Assembly (NCBI RefSeq): GCF_014905555.1
Contig: NZ_BNGS01000002.1
Location: 972,842-1,036,841, forward strand
Direction: 5' to 3'
DNA length: 64,000 nt
From: Streptomyces sp. Y2F8-2
Lineage (GTDB): Bacteria > Actinomycetota > Actinomycetes > Streptomycetales > Streptomycetaceae
In this document: one piece after another, positions 27,378 to 35,230 of the stretch
Numbering within the stretch: position 1 is the first letter of the stretch
Layout: every line of letters begins with the position of its first letter
The notes under the pieces: model-generated
The model's input: only the letters and a program-made list of their open reading frames with translations
Databases searched by the model: none
Told to the model about the DNA's origin: nothing
Made by a program: the position numbers and the translations under genes

Positions 27378-28043
27378 ATGTTCGACTTTCTTGATCACTA
27401 CGACGTGCTGGGAGCGTTCTGGACGACGGTGCAGCTCGCCGTCCTGTCCGCGATCGGCTCCCTGATCTGGGGCACCGTGCTGGCCGCCATGCGGGTCGGC
27501 CCGGTCCCGGTGATGCGCGGTTTCGGCACCGCCTACGTGAACATCGTGCGGAACATCCCGCTGACGGTGATCATCCTGTTCACCTCGCTCGGTCTCAACC
27601 AGACCCTGCAGGTCCAGCTCGGCGCGACCGACTTCAAGGTCGTCAACTTCCGGCTCGCCGTGCTCGGTCTGATCCTCTACACCGCGGCGTTCGTGTGCGA
27701 GGCGCTGAGGGCGGGCATCAACACCGTGCCCGTCGGGCAGGCGGAGGCGGCCCGCGCGCTGGGGCTGAGCTTCCGTCAGGTGCTCACGCTGGTGGTACTG
27801 CCGCAGGCGTTCCGCTCCGTCGTCGGCCCGCTGACGAACGTCCTGATCGCGCTCATGAAGAACACCACGGTGGCGGCCGCGATCGGCGTCACCGAGGCGG
27901 CCCTGCTGATGAAGGAGATGATCGAGAACGAGGCCCAGCTCCTGCTGATCTCCGCGGTGATCGCCTTCGGGTTCGTGTGTCTGACGCTGCCGACCGGCCT
28001 GATCCTCGGCTGGGTGGGCAAGAAGGTGGCGGTGAAGCGATGA
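27378..28043 (+). CDS. gluC: Glutamate ABC transporter permease GluC
   Basis: 221-aa HisM-type permease (MFDFLDHYDVLGAFWTTVQL). The frame is open further upstream into the hairpin, but the ATG at 27378 gives the family N-terminus. The EAA-type loop EAARALGLSFRQVLTLVVLPQAFR is present. About five membrane segments. It overlaps gluD by 4 bp (ATGA). Confidence 0.93.
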   Translation: MFDFLDHYDVLGAFWTTVQLAVLSAIGSLIWGTVLAAMRVGPVPVMRGFGTAYVNIVRNIPLTVIILFTSLGLNQTLQVQLGATDFKVVNFRLAVLGLILYTAAFVCEALRAGINTVPVGQAEAARALGLSFRQVLTLVVLPQAFRSVVGPLTNVLIALMKNTTVAAAIGVTEAALLMKEMIENEAQLLLISAVIAFGFVCLTLPTGLILGWVGKKVAVKR

Positions 28044-28924
28044 CGTCCGTCCTCTACGACGCCCAGGGCCCCCGGGCCAAACGGCGCAACGTCGTCTACA
28101 CGGTGGTGTTCCTGCTCGCCGTGGCCGGGCTCGGGTGGTGGGTGTTCACCAGTCTCGACGACAAGGGCCAGCTCGACTGGGAGAAGTGGAAGCCCTTCTT
28201 CGGTGGTACGGAGGCCTGGTCGACCTACATCTGGCCCGGGGTGCAGAACACGCTGAAGGCCGCCGCCCTCGCGATGCTCATCTCCCTGCCACTGGGCGCG
28301 GTCCTGGGCATCGCACGGCTCTCGGACCACGCCTGGGTGCGGATCCCGGTCGCGATCGTGGTGGAGTTCTTCCGGGCCATCCCGGTCCTCGTCCTGATGA
28401 TCTTCGGCCTCGCCCTCTTCTCCCAGTACACAAACGTCAGTTCGGACGACCGCCCGCTGTACGCGGTGGTCACCGGCCTCGTCCTCTACAACGCCTCCGT
28501 CCTCGCGGAGATCGTCCGCGCGGGCATCCTGGCCCTGCCGAAGGGCCAGGGAGAGGCGGCACTGGCGATCGGTCTGCGCAAGAACCAGGTGATGCGGTTC
28601 ATCCTGCTGCCGCAGGCGGTCACCGCGATGCTGCCGGCGATCGTCAGCCAGCTCGTGGTGATCGTGAAGGACACGGCGCTGGGCGGCGCGGTCCTCACCT
28701 TCCCCGAACTGCTGGCCTCGGTCTCGCCGATGAGCTCCTACTACGGCGCCAACACCATCGCCAGCTTCACGATCGTGGCCGTCATCTACATCGTCATCAA
28801 CTTCGCCCTGACGACGTTCGCCGGCTGGCTGGAGAAGCGGCTGCGGCGGGGCAAGAAGTCGACCGGCGCGGTGCTGCCCCCGGCGGCGGTCGGGGCGGCC
28901 GAGTCGACGGGCGCGGCCGTCTGA
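28040..28924 (+). CDS. gluD: Glutamate ABC transporter permease GluD
   Basis: 294-aa second permease of the glutamate importer. A cytoplasmic N-tail and first helix (VVYTVVFLLAVAGLGWWVF) precede the HisM-type core. The EAA loop is EAALAIGLRKNQVMRFILLPQAV. The C-terminus is a basic then Ala-rich tail. Translation is coupled to gluC through the ATGA overlap; the operon ends at a terminator 46 bp downstream. Confidence 0.93.
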   Translation: MTSVLYDAQGPRAKRRNVVYTVVFLLAVAGLGWWVFTSLDDKGQLDWEKWKPFFGGTEAWSTYIWPGVQNTLKAAALAMLISLPLGAVLGIARLSDHAWVRIPVAIVVEFFRAIPVLVLMIFGLALFSQYTNVSSDDRPLYAVVTGLVLYNASVLAEIVRAGILALPKGQGEAALAIGLRKNQVMRFILLPQAVTAMLPAIVSQLVVIVKDTALGGAVLTFPELLASVSPMSSYYGANTIASFTIVAVIYIVINFALTTFAGWLEKRLRRGKKSTGAVLPPAAVGAAESTGAAV

Positions 28925-28970
28925 CGGCTCCCGCGGCCGCCTGACGGCTCCTCAATCCCTTGGGGCTCAG

Positions 28971-28997
28971 AGGGCAGTGGCGTCACGCCACTGCCCT
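28971..28997 (+). terminator. Terminator of the gluABCD operon
   Basis: AGGGCAGTGGCG (28971-28982) pairs perfectly with CGCCACTGCCCT (28986-28997) around a 3-nt loop; no T-run follows. Confidence 0.75.
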
Positions 28998-29116
28998 CGT
29001 CGCTTGACGGGCGCTGCGGCAGTGGGTTGCATACGGTGTGTGATCGTGCACCCTGCTCCACCTGCCTGTTCCCCAACGTTCCTCCACACACCACGCAGGG
29101 CGGGGGGCGCCACACC

Positions 29117-30799
29117 GTGGACCCGGTGATCATCGTGGGAGCGGGGCCCGTCGGGCTCTCGCTCGCGCTGGCTCTGGCACGGCAGGAGGTGCCGTCCGTG
29201 GTCCTCGACGAGGGCCCGGGCAAGGACGAACAGCGGGCCGCACGCACGGTCGTGCTGCGCGAGGACACCGCCGCCCTGATGGAACGCCTGGCCGGAGTAC
29301 CGCTCACCGGAGCCGGGCTGCCGTTCACCGGCTGGCGGTCGATGCGGCGCAGGCAACTGACCCGGAAGGTCGTCTTCGAGCCGGACGGCACGGCGCACGG
29401 GCGTGGCGGCGCATACGGCCCCACGGCCGAGCGGGCCGCCGAGGGACGCAAGGGCACCGTGGAGGAACCCGGAGGGCCGGCCCCGCTGCACATCGCCCAG
29501 CATGTGCTGACCGGAGCCCTGCGCACCGCCATCGCCGGACAGCCGCTGGTCAAGGTCGCCGTCGAGAGCCGCCTCGACGCCCTCGAACAGGAACCCTCCG
29601 GCGTCACCGCGCACACGCGCGGCCCCCGGAGCACCTGGTGGCGCGGCAGCCACCTGGTCGGCTGCGACGGGCCGCGCTCGACGGTGCGCAAGCTCCTCGA
29701 CATCCGCTTCCCCGGCCGTACGGCGGTGGAACGGCACGCCGTGGCCGCCCTGCGCGCAGAACTGCCCTGGCCCGGCGAGGCTTTGCTGCACCGCATGCCG
29801 CCGTGGCGGGCGTCCGGCCCCTCGAGCGGCGAGGTCACGGCACGCCCCCTGCCCGACGGGGTGTGGCGCCTGGACTGGCTGCTGCCGCCGGGCAAGGACC
29901 TGGTCACGCCCGAACTGCTGGTGACCCGCATCCGGGAGACCCTCGCCGGATGGAACGGGGGCACCACCCCCGCCTACGACCTGCTGGACACCGGTGTCCA
30001 CACCGTCCACCACCGGCTCGCCCGCCGCTGGCGCGCCGGCCGGGTCTTCCTCGCCGGGGACGCCGCGCACCTGCTCGGCGCGCTCGGGACGCAGGGCCTC
30101 GACGAGAGCCTGCGGGACGTCGACAACCTCGCCTGGAAGCTGGCACTGGTCTGGCACCACGGGCCGCACGAGGCGCTGCTCGACAGCTACCAGGCGGAAC
30201 GCCGCGCCGCGGTCGCGGCCCGGCTGCGCGCCGCCGACCAGGCGCTGCCGCTGCTGCGCGGCGGCGGGGGCCTGCGGTCCTTCGTACCCGGGTCCGCCCG
30301 CGGCCATGACGCGCTCCTCACGGACGGCCACCTGGGGCGGGGCGCGCTGGGCACGCCGGCGACGTACGCCGCCTCACCGCTGGCGGCGGAGGACGGCGAG
30401 TCGACCGCGTTCGTGGGCACGGAGCCCGGAGCGCCGGTGGTGGACGTGCGGGTGACGGCGGAGGACGGGGCGTCCGTACGGCTGCGGGACCGGCTCGGCC
30501 GCGGAACGCTGCTGGTGGTGCTGGTCGCGCCGGGCACCGGCGTATGGGAGCGCAAGCACTGGGTGTCGGCCGGGATCATGCCCCGGCTGGCGGCGGCGGT
30601 GACGGCCCTGCCGCACCCCGCGGAACTGCTGGTCGCCGAGAGCTACCCGGGCGCCGCCGCCCACACCGTCCTGCTGATCCGGCCGGACGGCCATCTGGTG
30701 ACGGCGCTCGCCGGGGTGCGCCCCGCGGACCTGTACGCGGCGGCCGAGGCGGCACTGGGCGGCCCGGCGAAGACACAGGCGACGGCGAGCGCGCGCTAG
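29117..30799 (+). CDS. FAD-dependent aromatic-type monooxygenase
   Basis: 560 aa from GTG 29117, preceded by GGGGGG. The FAD ADP-binding loop is right at the N-terminus (IIVGAGPVGLSLALAL), the mid-protein has GCDGPRSTVRKLL, and the second FAD motif is RVFLAGDAAHLLGALGTQGL. The C-terminal thioredoxin-like domain of PheA/TetX-class hydroxylases follows. It probably hydroxylates an aromatic or polyketide-like substrate using NAD(P)H and O2. The canonical histidine-proline after GDAAH is replaced by HLLGALG, a variant seen in some relatives. No pathway genes are adjacent, so the substrate is unknown. Confidence 0.88.
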   Translation: MDPVIIVGAGPVGLSLALALARQEVPSVVLDEGPGKDEQRAARTVVLREDTAALMERLAGVPLTGAGLPFTGWRSMRRRQLTRKVVFEPDGTAHGRGGAYGPTAERAAEGRKGTVEEPGGPAPLHIAQHVLTGALRTAIAGQPLVKVAVESRLDALEQEPSGVTAHTRGPRSTWWRGSHLVGCDGPRSTVRKLLDIRFPGRTAVERHAVAALRAELPWPGEALLHRMPPWRASGPSSGEVTARPLPDGVWRLDWLLPPGKDLVTPELLVTRIRETLAGWNGGTTPAYDLLDTGVHTVHHRLARRWRAGRVFLAGDAAHLLGALGTQGLDESLRDVDNLAWKLALVWHHGPHEALLDSYQAERRAAVAARLRAADQALPLLRGGGGLRSFVPGSARGHDALLTDGHLGRGALGTPATYAASPLAAEDGESTAFVGTEPGAPVVDVRVTAEDGASVRLRDRLGRGTLLVVLVAPGTGVWERKHWVSAGIMPRLAAAVTALPHPAELLVAESYPGAAAHTVLLIRPDGHLVTALAGVRPADLYAAAEAALGGPAKTQATASAR

Positions 30800-30914
30800 T
30801 GCTCCGACAACAGACCGCACGCCTGCCTGCTGGCCCGCAAGCCCGAAAAGCCCTGACGGGGCTTGATCCTGCGGTGAGGCGCAGCGCCATGCGGAGGGGA
30901 ACTCCGTTGCCCGC

Positions 30915-30953
30915 ACTCACGGTCACCTTGAGGTCCACATGGTGACCGTGAGT
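30915..30953. promoter_or_regulatory. Perfect 13-bp inverted repeat abutting the cysteine-dioxygenase promoter
   Basis: ACTCACGGTCACC (30915-30927) and GGTGACCGTGAGT (30941-30953) are exact reverse complements with a 13-nt centre. The right arm ends on the first base of a TTGACC -35 box. It may be an operator or the terminator of the monooxygenase gene, whose stop is 115 bp upstream. Confidence 0.55.
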
Positions 30954-30981
30954 TGACCGGTCGACACCGCCATGGTCTACT
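30953..30981 (+). promoter_or_regulatory. Candidate promoter of the cysteine dioxygenase-rhodanese operon
   Basis: TTGACC (30953-30958), 17-bp spacer, TCTACT (30976-30981). Transcription would start near 30988 and place the Cys-rich leader ORF inside a ~160-nt untranslated leader. The -10 match is imperfect. The rest of the 346-bp gap between the monooxygenase stop and the dioxygenase start holds the inverted repeat and the leader ORF. Confidence 0.45.
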
Positions 30982-31027
30982 CCGGACCATGACCGACACG
31001 TATGCGCGCCTGTGGCGGAGGGTCCAT

Positions 31028-31075
31028 ATGGACCTCGTCCGCTATGCGGGCTGCGTGTGTCGCCCGTCCTGTTGA
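31028..31075 (+). CDS. Cysteine-rich leader peptide (15 aa), putative attenuator ORF
   Basis: ATG at 31028, GGAGGG five bases upstream, stop TGA at 31073. The product is MDLVRYAGCVCRPSC: three of the last seven codons are cysteine, the last directly before the stop. It lies 70 nt upstream of the cysteine dioxygenase start, within its presumed leader. Between the two, GC-rich arms (GCGCGC at 31092-31097 and 31113-31118) could form alternative RNA structures. Known precedent: Cys-rich upstream ORFs act as cysteine-responsive attenuators in mycobacteria. Here, scarcity of charged tRNA-Cys would stall ribosomes on the leader. Function is inferred; the sequence features are direct. Confidence 0.65.
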   Translation: MDLVRYAGCVCRPSC

Positions 31076-31145
31076 TCTCGCTTCCTTCACCGCGCGCAGT
31101 GCCCCTGCCGCCGCGCGCTCCGGCGAACTCTCAGGACGGTACCCC

Positions 31146-31688
31146 TTGTCTGTCTCCCCTTCCGTGCCCCTGTCCGCGAACTCCGCCCGGACCGAGGCTC
31201 CCACCCAGGCCGAACTCCTCGCCTTCGCGCGCCGCACGGCCGCCGACGCCGAGCTGATCGCCTCACTCCCGCTGGATCCCGAGGGCCGTACCTGGGTACG
31301 GCTCGAGGGTCCCGGCGGCAGCGAGGCCTGGCTGATCGGCTGGCCGCCCGGCACGGGCACCGGCTGGCACGACCACGCCGAGTCGGTCGGCGCCTTCGTC
31401 ACCGCATCGGGCGAACTGAAGGAGAACTCCCTCACGGTCCGGCTGCCGTCCGACGGGTGGAAAACCCTGGAACTCACCGACGGAGTCGACCGTGAGCGGC
31501 GACTGCCGGCCGGTAAGGGCCGCTCGTTCGGCCGGCACCATGTGCATGAGGTGCTCAACGAGTCCACCGAGCGACACGCGGTCTCGGTGCACGCCTACTA
31601 CCCGCCCCTGCCGCAGATCCGCCGCTACAGTCGCACGGGGCAGGTGCTGCGTCTGGAGCAGGTCGAACGCCCGGAGGACTGGCAATGA
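31146..31688 (+). CDS. Cysteine dioxygenase-type cupin
   Basis: 180 aa. The frame is open well upstream; I choose the TTG at 31146, nine bases after AGGA, giving LSVSPSVPLSAN as N-terminus. A GTG at 31164 is an alternative. The cupin iron ligands of type I cysteine dioxygenases are in place (GTGWHDHAESVGAF for the HxH, HAVSVHAYYPPL for the third His). The enzyme oxidises cysteine to cysteine sulfinate using Fe(II) and O2, lowering free cysteine. It overlaps the rhodanese gene by 4 bp (ATGA), so they are translated as a unit. The leader ORF upstream suggests cysteine-controlled expression. Confidence 0.88.
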   Translation: MSVSPSVPLSANSARTEAPTQAELLAFARRTAADAELIASLPLDPEGRTWVRLEGPGGSEAWLIGWPPGTGTGWHDHAESVGAFVTASGELKENSLTVRLPSDGWKTLELTDGVDRERRLPAGKGRSFGRHHVHEVLNESTERHAVSVHAYYPPLPQIRRYSRTGQVLRLEQVERPEDWQ

Positions 31689-32086
31689 GTTCCGCACCCG
31701 AACGCCCTGTGGGCATCGACGAGTTGCTGGAGCGGGTCCGCAAGGACCTGGACCGGGTGCAGCCCGCGGAGGCCCACGAGGCCGCACAGGCCGGCGAGGC
31801 CCTGCTCGTGGACATCCGCTACGCGGCGCTGCGGGACCGTGACGGGCTCATCCCCGGCGCGCTGGTCGTCGAACGCAACGAACTGGAGTGGCGCCTGGAC
31901 CCGCAGGGCAGCCACCGCCTCCCCGAGGCCACCGGCCACGACCTGCGCGTCGTGGTCGTCTGCAACGAGGGCTACGCCTCCAGCCTGGCCGCCGCATCCC
32001 TCCGCCAACTGGGCCTGCACCGCGCCACCGACCTGGTGGGCGGCTTCCAGGCCTGGAGAGCGGCGGGGCTGCCGGTGGCGCTGTAG
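31685..32086 (+). CDS. Rhodanese-like sulfurtransferase
   Basis: 133-aa single-domain rhodanese. It has VDIRYAALRDRDGLIPGA at the N-terminal side and the active-site loop VVVCNEGYASS, whose Cys carries the persulfide. Coupled to the cysteine dioxygenase gene by an ATGA overlap, so it likely handles sulfane sulfur or sulfite/thiosulfate arising from cysteine breakdown. Convergent with recX. Confidence 0.92.
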   Translation: MSSAPERPVGIDELLERVRKDLDRVQPAEAHEAAQAGEALLVDIRYAALRDRDGLIPGALVVERNELEWRLDPQGSHRLPEATGHDLRVVVVCNEGYASSLAAASLRQLGLHRATDLVGGFQAWRAAGLPVAL

Positions 32087-32162
32087 GGAGGTCTTTGCCG
32101 GGGTGGGCGTTGGGGGCCATGGGCTTGTTGGGGGCTTGGGCTTCGTGACCAGGGGGGAAGGG

Positions 32163-32190
32163 CCCCTCCCCCCTCCCCTCCCCCTCCCCC
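32163..32190 (-). repeat. G-quadruplex-forming tract downstream of recX
   Basis: The minus strand reads five G-runs of 5, 5, 4, 6 and 4 separated by single A residues, ending five bases past the recX stop. Single-nucleotide loops make this a very strong parallel G4 motif in the recX 3' untranslated RNA. Confidence 0.8.
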
Positions 32191-32194
32191 GGTT

Positions 32195-32953
32195 TCAGGC
32201 CCCCTCGTCCCCCAGCCCCTCCGTGTCCTCCCCCTCCTCCGCCAGGGCCTGGCGGACCACGCGCAGGGCCATCCCCTCGGGGTAGCCCTTGCGGGCGAGC
32301 ATGCCCGCGAGGCGGCGCAGGCGTTTGTCGCGGTCGAGGTCCCGCGTGGCGCGCAGTTTGCGGGCGACGAGCTCGCGCGCGGTGGTCTCTTCCTGCTCGG
32401 CGTCCAGCTGTCCCACCGCCGCGTCGATCAGCGCGGAGTCCACGCCCTTCGTCCGCAGCTCCTGGGCGAGCGCCCGGCGGGCCAGGCCCCGGCCGTGGTG
32501 CCGGGATTCCACCCAGGCGTCCGCGAAGGCGCTGTCGTCGATCAGGCCGACCTCCTCGAACCGTGACAGCACCTCGTCCGCGACGTCCTCGGGGATCTCC
32601 CGCTTGCGCAGGGCGTCCGCGAGCTGTTTGCGCGTGCGCGGAGTTCCGGTGAGCAGACGCAGGCAGATCGCCCGCGCCTGCTCAACCGGGTCCGCCGGGT
32701 GCTCCCCCGTCCCGGCCCTCGACGAGAAGGAAGAGCCTCCGTCCTGTGGGGCGTCGGCCGGTCCCCCGCCACCGCGCCGCCGTCCTCGCCCGCGTCCGCC
32801 GCGTGGAGCGTCCTCGCCGTGCGCGTCCGCGTCGCCGCGCACGTCGTCGTACGCCCCGTCACCGCCCCCGACGAACCCCGTGTCGCGCCCGCTTCCCCGC
32901 CGCTGCGGGGTCCCGGGGTGGGCGTACTCGGCCCAGTCGGTTCGTCGTGTCAT
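32195..32953 (-). CDS. recX: Recombination regulator RecX
   Basis: 252 aa. The C-terminal ~165 residues are the RecX three-helix repeats (AICLRLLTGTPRTRKQLADAL, GLIDDSAFADAWVESRHHGRG, LARRALAQELRTKGV). The N-terminal ~85 residues are a low-complexity Gly/Asp/Arg extension, as in other streptomycetes. RecX binds RecA filaments and damps their activity. It starts 3 bp after the recA stop and is co-transcribed with it. Confidence 0.95.
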   Translation of the reverse strand: MTRRTDWAEYAHPGTPQRRGSGRDTGFVGGGDGAYDDVRGDADAHGEDAPRGGRGRGRRRGGGGPADAPQDGGSSFSSRAGTGEHPADPVEQARAICLRLLTGTPRTRKQLADALRKREIPEDVADEVLSRFEEVGLIDDSAFADAWVESRHHGRGLARRALAQELRTKGVDSALIDAAVGQLDAEQEETTARELVARKLRATRDLDRDKRLRRLAGMLARKGYPEGMALRVVRQALAEEGEDTEGLGDEGA

Positions 32954-32956
32954 GGG

Positions 32957-34087
32957 CTAGCTCTTGGCCGCCGGGGCCTTGGCCTTGGCGGTCTTGGCCG
33001 CCGGTGCGGGCGCCGTCTTGGCGGTGTCGTCGGCCGCGGGAGCGGCGGCACTCGCCGCGTCCGTGCCCGGCTCGGCGGTGGGCTCCTCCGGCCGGACTCC
33101 GACGCCCAGCTTCTCCTTGATCTTCTTCTCGATCTCGTTGGCCAGGTCGGGGTTGTCCTTGAGGAAGTTGCGCGCGTTCTCCTTGCCCTGTCCGAGCTGG
33201 TCGCCCTCGTACGTGTACCAGGCGCCGGCCTTGCGGACGAAGCCGTGCTCGACGCCCATGTCGATCAGGCCGCCCTCGCGGCTGATGCCCTGGCCGTAGA
33301 GGATGTCGAACTCGGCCTGCTTGAACGGCGGCGCGACCTTGTTCTTGACGACCTTGCAGCGGGTGCGGTTGCCGACCGCCTCCGTGCCGTCCTTCAGGGT
33401 CTCGATGCGGCGGATGTCGATGCGCACCGAGGCGTAGAACTTCAGCGCCCGGCCACCGGTCGTGGTCTCCGGGGAGCCGAACATCACGCCGATCTTCTCG
33501 CGGAGCTGGTTGATGAAGATCGCGGTGGTCTTGGACTGGTTGAGCGCGCTGGTGATCTTCCGCAGGGCCTGGCTCATCAGGCGGGCCTGCAGACCCACGT
33601 GACTGTCGCCCATCTCGCCCTCGATCTCCGCGCGCGGGACGAGCGCGGCGACGGAGTCGATGACGATGAGGTCCAGGGCGCCGGAGCGGACGAGCATGTC
33701 CACGATCTCCAGGGCCTGCTCGCCGTTGTCCGGCTGGGACAGGATCAGGTTGTCGATGTCGACGCCGAGCTTGCGCGCGTACTCGGGGTCGAGGGCGTGC
33801 TCCGCATCCACGAAGGCGACCTGACCGCCGGCCTTCTGGGCGTTGGCCACCGCGTGCAGGGTCAGCGTGGTCTTGCCGGAGGACTCCGGTCCGTAAATCT
33901 CCACCACGCGGCCGCGCGGCAGGCCGCCGACACCGAGGGCCACGTCGAGCGCGGTCGAGCCGGTCGGGATGACCTCGATGGGCTCCTTGGACCGCTCGCC
34001 CATGCGCATGACGGCGCCCTTGCCGAATTGTCGTTCAATCTGTGCGAGGGCGGCGTCGAGGGCCTTCTCGCGGTCGGTACCTGCCAT
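32957..34087 (-). CDS. recA: Recombinase RecA
   Basis: 376 aa. ATG at 34087 gives [20 protein letters not shown]. Walker A is GPESSGKTT, Walker [11 protein letters not shown], the L1/L2 loops are visible ([30 protein letters not shown]), and the tail is the Ala/Lys-rich C-terminus typical of actinobacteria. It catalyses strand exchange and triggers LexA self-cleavage. It is followed immediately by recX. Control by an SOS-box promoter ~160 bp upstream. Confidence 0.98.
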   Translation of the reverse strand: MAGTDREKALDAALAQIERQFGKGAVMRMGERSKEPIEVIPTGSTALDVALGVGGLPRGRVVEIYGPESSGKTTLTLHAVANAQKAGGQVAFVDAEHALDPEYARKLGVDIDNLILSQPDNGEQALEIVDMLVRSGALDLIVIDSVAALVPRAEIEGEMGDSHVGLQARLMSQALRKITSALNQSKTTAIFINQLREKIGVMFGSPETTTGGRALKFYASVRIDIRRIETLKDGTEAVGNRTRCKVVKNKVAPPFKQAEFDILYGQGISREGGLIDMGVEHGFVRKAGAWYTYEGDQLGQGKENARNFLKDNPDLANEIEKKIKEKLGVGVRPEEPTAEPGTDAASAAAPAADDTAKTAPAPAAKTAKAKAPAAKS

Positions 34088-34245
34088 GGGTTCCACCCGG
34101 TTTGCTTGAGTCGATCGCTTCACGTCAAAGACGCTAACGCCTGCCACTGACAATGCGCCCCGACGCTCGTCCGGCTGTGGATAACTCGGGTACTTCTCCG
34201 TCAAAACCGTGTCGAAATCCCCGCCGTGAGCCCGCCGGAGCCTCC

Positions 34246-34275
34246 ATAAGAATGGATGTTCGATTTTTGTGTCAA
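34246..34275 (-). promoter_or_regulatory. recA promoter with embedded SOS (LexA) box
   Basis: On the minus strand TTGACA (34275-34270), an 18-bp spacer and TCTTAT (34251-34246). The SOS-like box GAACATCCATTC (34261-34250) lies in the spacer and overlaps the -10, matching the GAAC-N4-GTTC consensus at all but one base. LexA bound here would block the polymerase. The remainder of the 323-bp gap (34088-34410) is the ~150-nt recA leader and the upstream region of the divergent membrane-protein gene; I see nothing else in it. Confidence 0.8.
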
Positions 34276-34410
34276 GCGGGCCGACAGGCACCTGCGAGCG
34301 TACGGTCGCGCGCTGGCAGCGGCCCGGTGCCGGGCTACTCCCCGCGGGGTACGGCGGGTGTCTTCGGCCGGAGGACGACGGGCCGAGGCCGCTCCCGGGA
34401 GCCTTGCCCC

Positions 34411-35220
34411 ATGGAGATCGAGAGCCTGTCGGGGACGTCCACCGCCGCGGCGTTGCCGCCACTCCCGCCGCAACGGCGATCCGCCATGCGCCCGGTCGAG
34501 CGTCTGTGCCATGCCACCGGTGCCTTACTGGTCCTTTCCGGTCTGGCGCACCTGGTGGTGTTCCTCGTCGACGGCGGCCCCTGGGACGGTCCCGTCTCGT
34601 GGCGCAAGCCCTTCACGTTCGGGCTGTCCTTCGGGGTGACGCTGATCGCGCTCACCTGGGTGACGTCGTACCTCCGCGTCCGGGCGCGGCTCCGCGCGGT
34701 GCTGCTCGCCGTGTTCGCCGCCGACTGCGTCGTGGAGGTCGCCGGGATCACCCTCCAGGCGTGGCGGCGCGTGCCCTCACACCTCAACACCGAGACGCCC
34801 TTCGACACGGCGGTGGCGATGACGCTCGCGCTGGGCGGCGCCGTCCTCGTCGTCGTGCTCTCGGCGTTCACCGCCGCCGCGTTCCGGCACCGGCCGGGCG
34901 GCCCCCTCGGCATGGCGCTCGCGCTGCGCTCCGGGTTCGCGATCCTGATCGTGGCGCTGCTCTCCGGCGCCGCGATGATCGCGCGCGGGACCGTGCTGTC
35001 CCGCACCGGACACCAGCAGGCGGCGTACCACTCCACGGCGCCGCTCAAGCCGCTGCACGGGGTCAGCCTGCACGCCGTGCTGGTGCTGCCGGCGCTGGCC
35101 TGGCTGCTGTCCCGCACGTCCTGGCGCGAAGCCACCAGACAGAGGGTCATGTACGCGGCGGTCGGCGGCTACGCGGCCGTCGTGCTCGGCGCGGGGGTCT
35201 GGGCGGCCCTGTCCTGGTGA
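34411..35220 (+). CDS. Multi-pass membrane protein of unknown function
   Basis: 269 aa from ATG 34411 (GGGAG upstream). The frame is open to 34153 but the extra sequence is not membrane-like and overlaps the recA promoter. About seven hydrophobic segments are visible, beginning with [19 protein letters not shown]. Charged patches include [13 protein letters not shown] and [26 protein letters not shown] do not recognise a named family. It is divergent from recA and convergent, with a 10-bp gap, with the AI-2E transporter. Confidence 0.8.
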   Translation: MEIESLSGTSTAAALPPLPPQRRSAMRPVERLCHATGALLVLSGLAHLVVFLVDGGPWDGPVSWRKPFTFGLSFGVTLIALTWVTSYLRVRARLRAVLLAVFAADCVVEVAGITLQAWRRVPSHLNTETPFDTAVAMTLALGGAVLVVVLSAFTAAAFRHRPGGPLGMALALRSGFAILIVALLSGAAMIARGTVLSRTGHQQAAYHSTAPLKPLHGVSLHAVLVLPALAWLLSRTSWREATRQRVMYAAVGGYAAVVLGAGVWAALSW

Positions 35221-35230
35221 GCGGGCGCCC

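Noticed and set aside
31012..31257. 81-codon frame overlapping the leader ORF and dioxygenase start
   Set aside because: Out of frame with the Cys leader, Pro/Arg-rich and without its own ribosome site.
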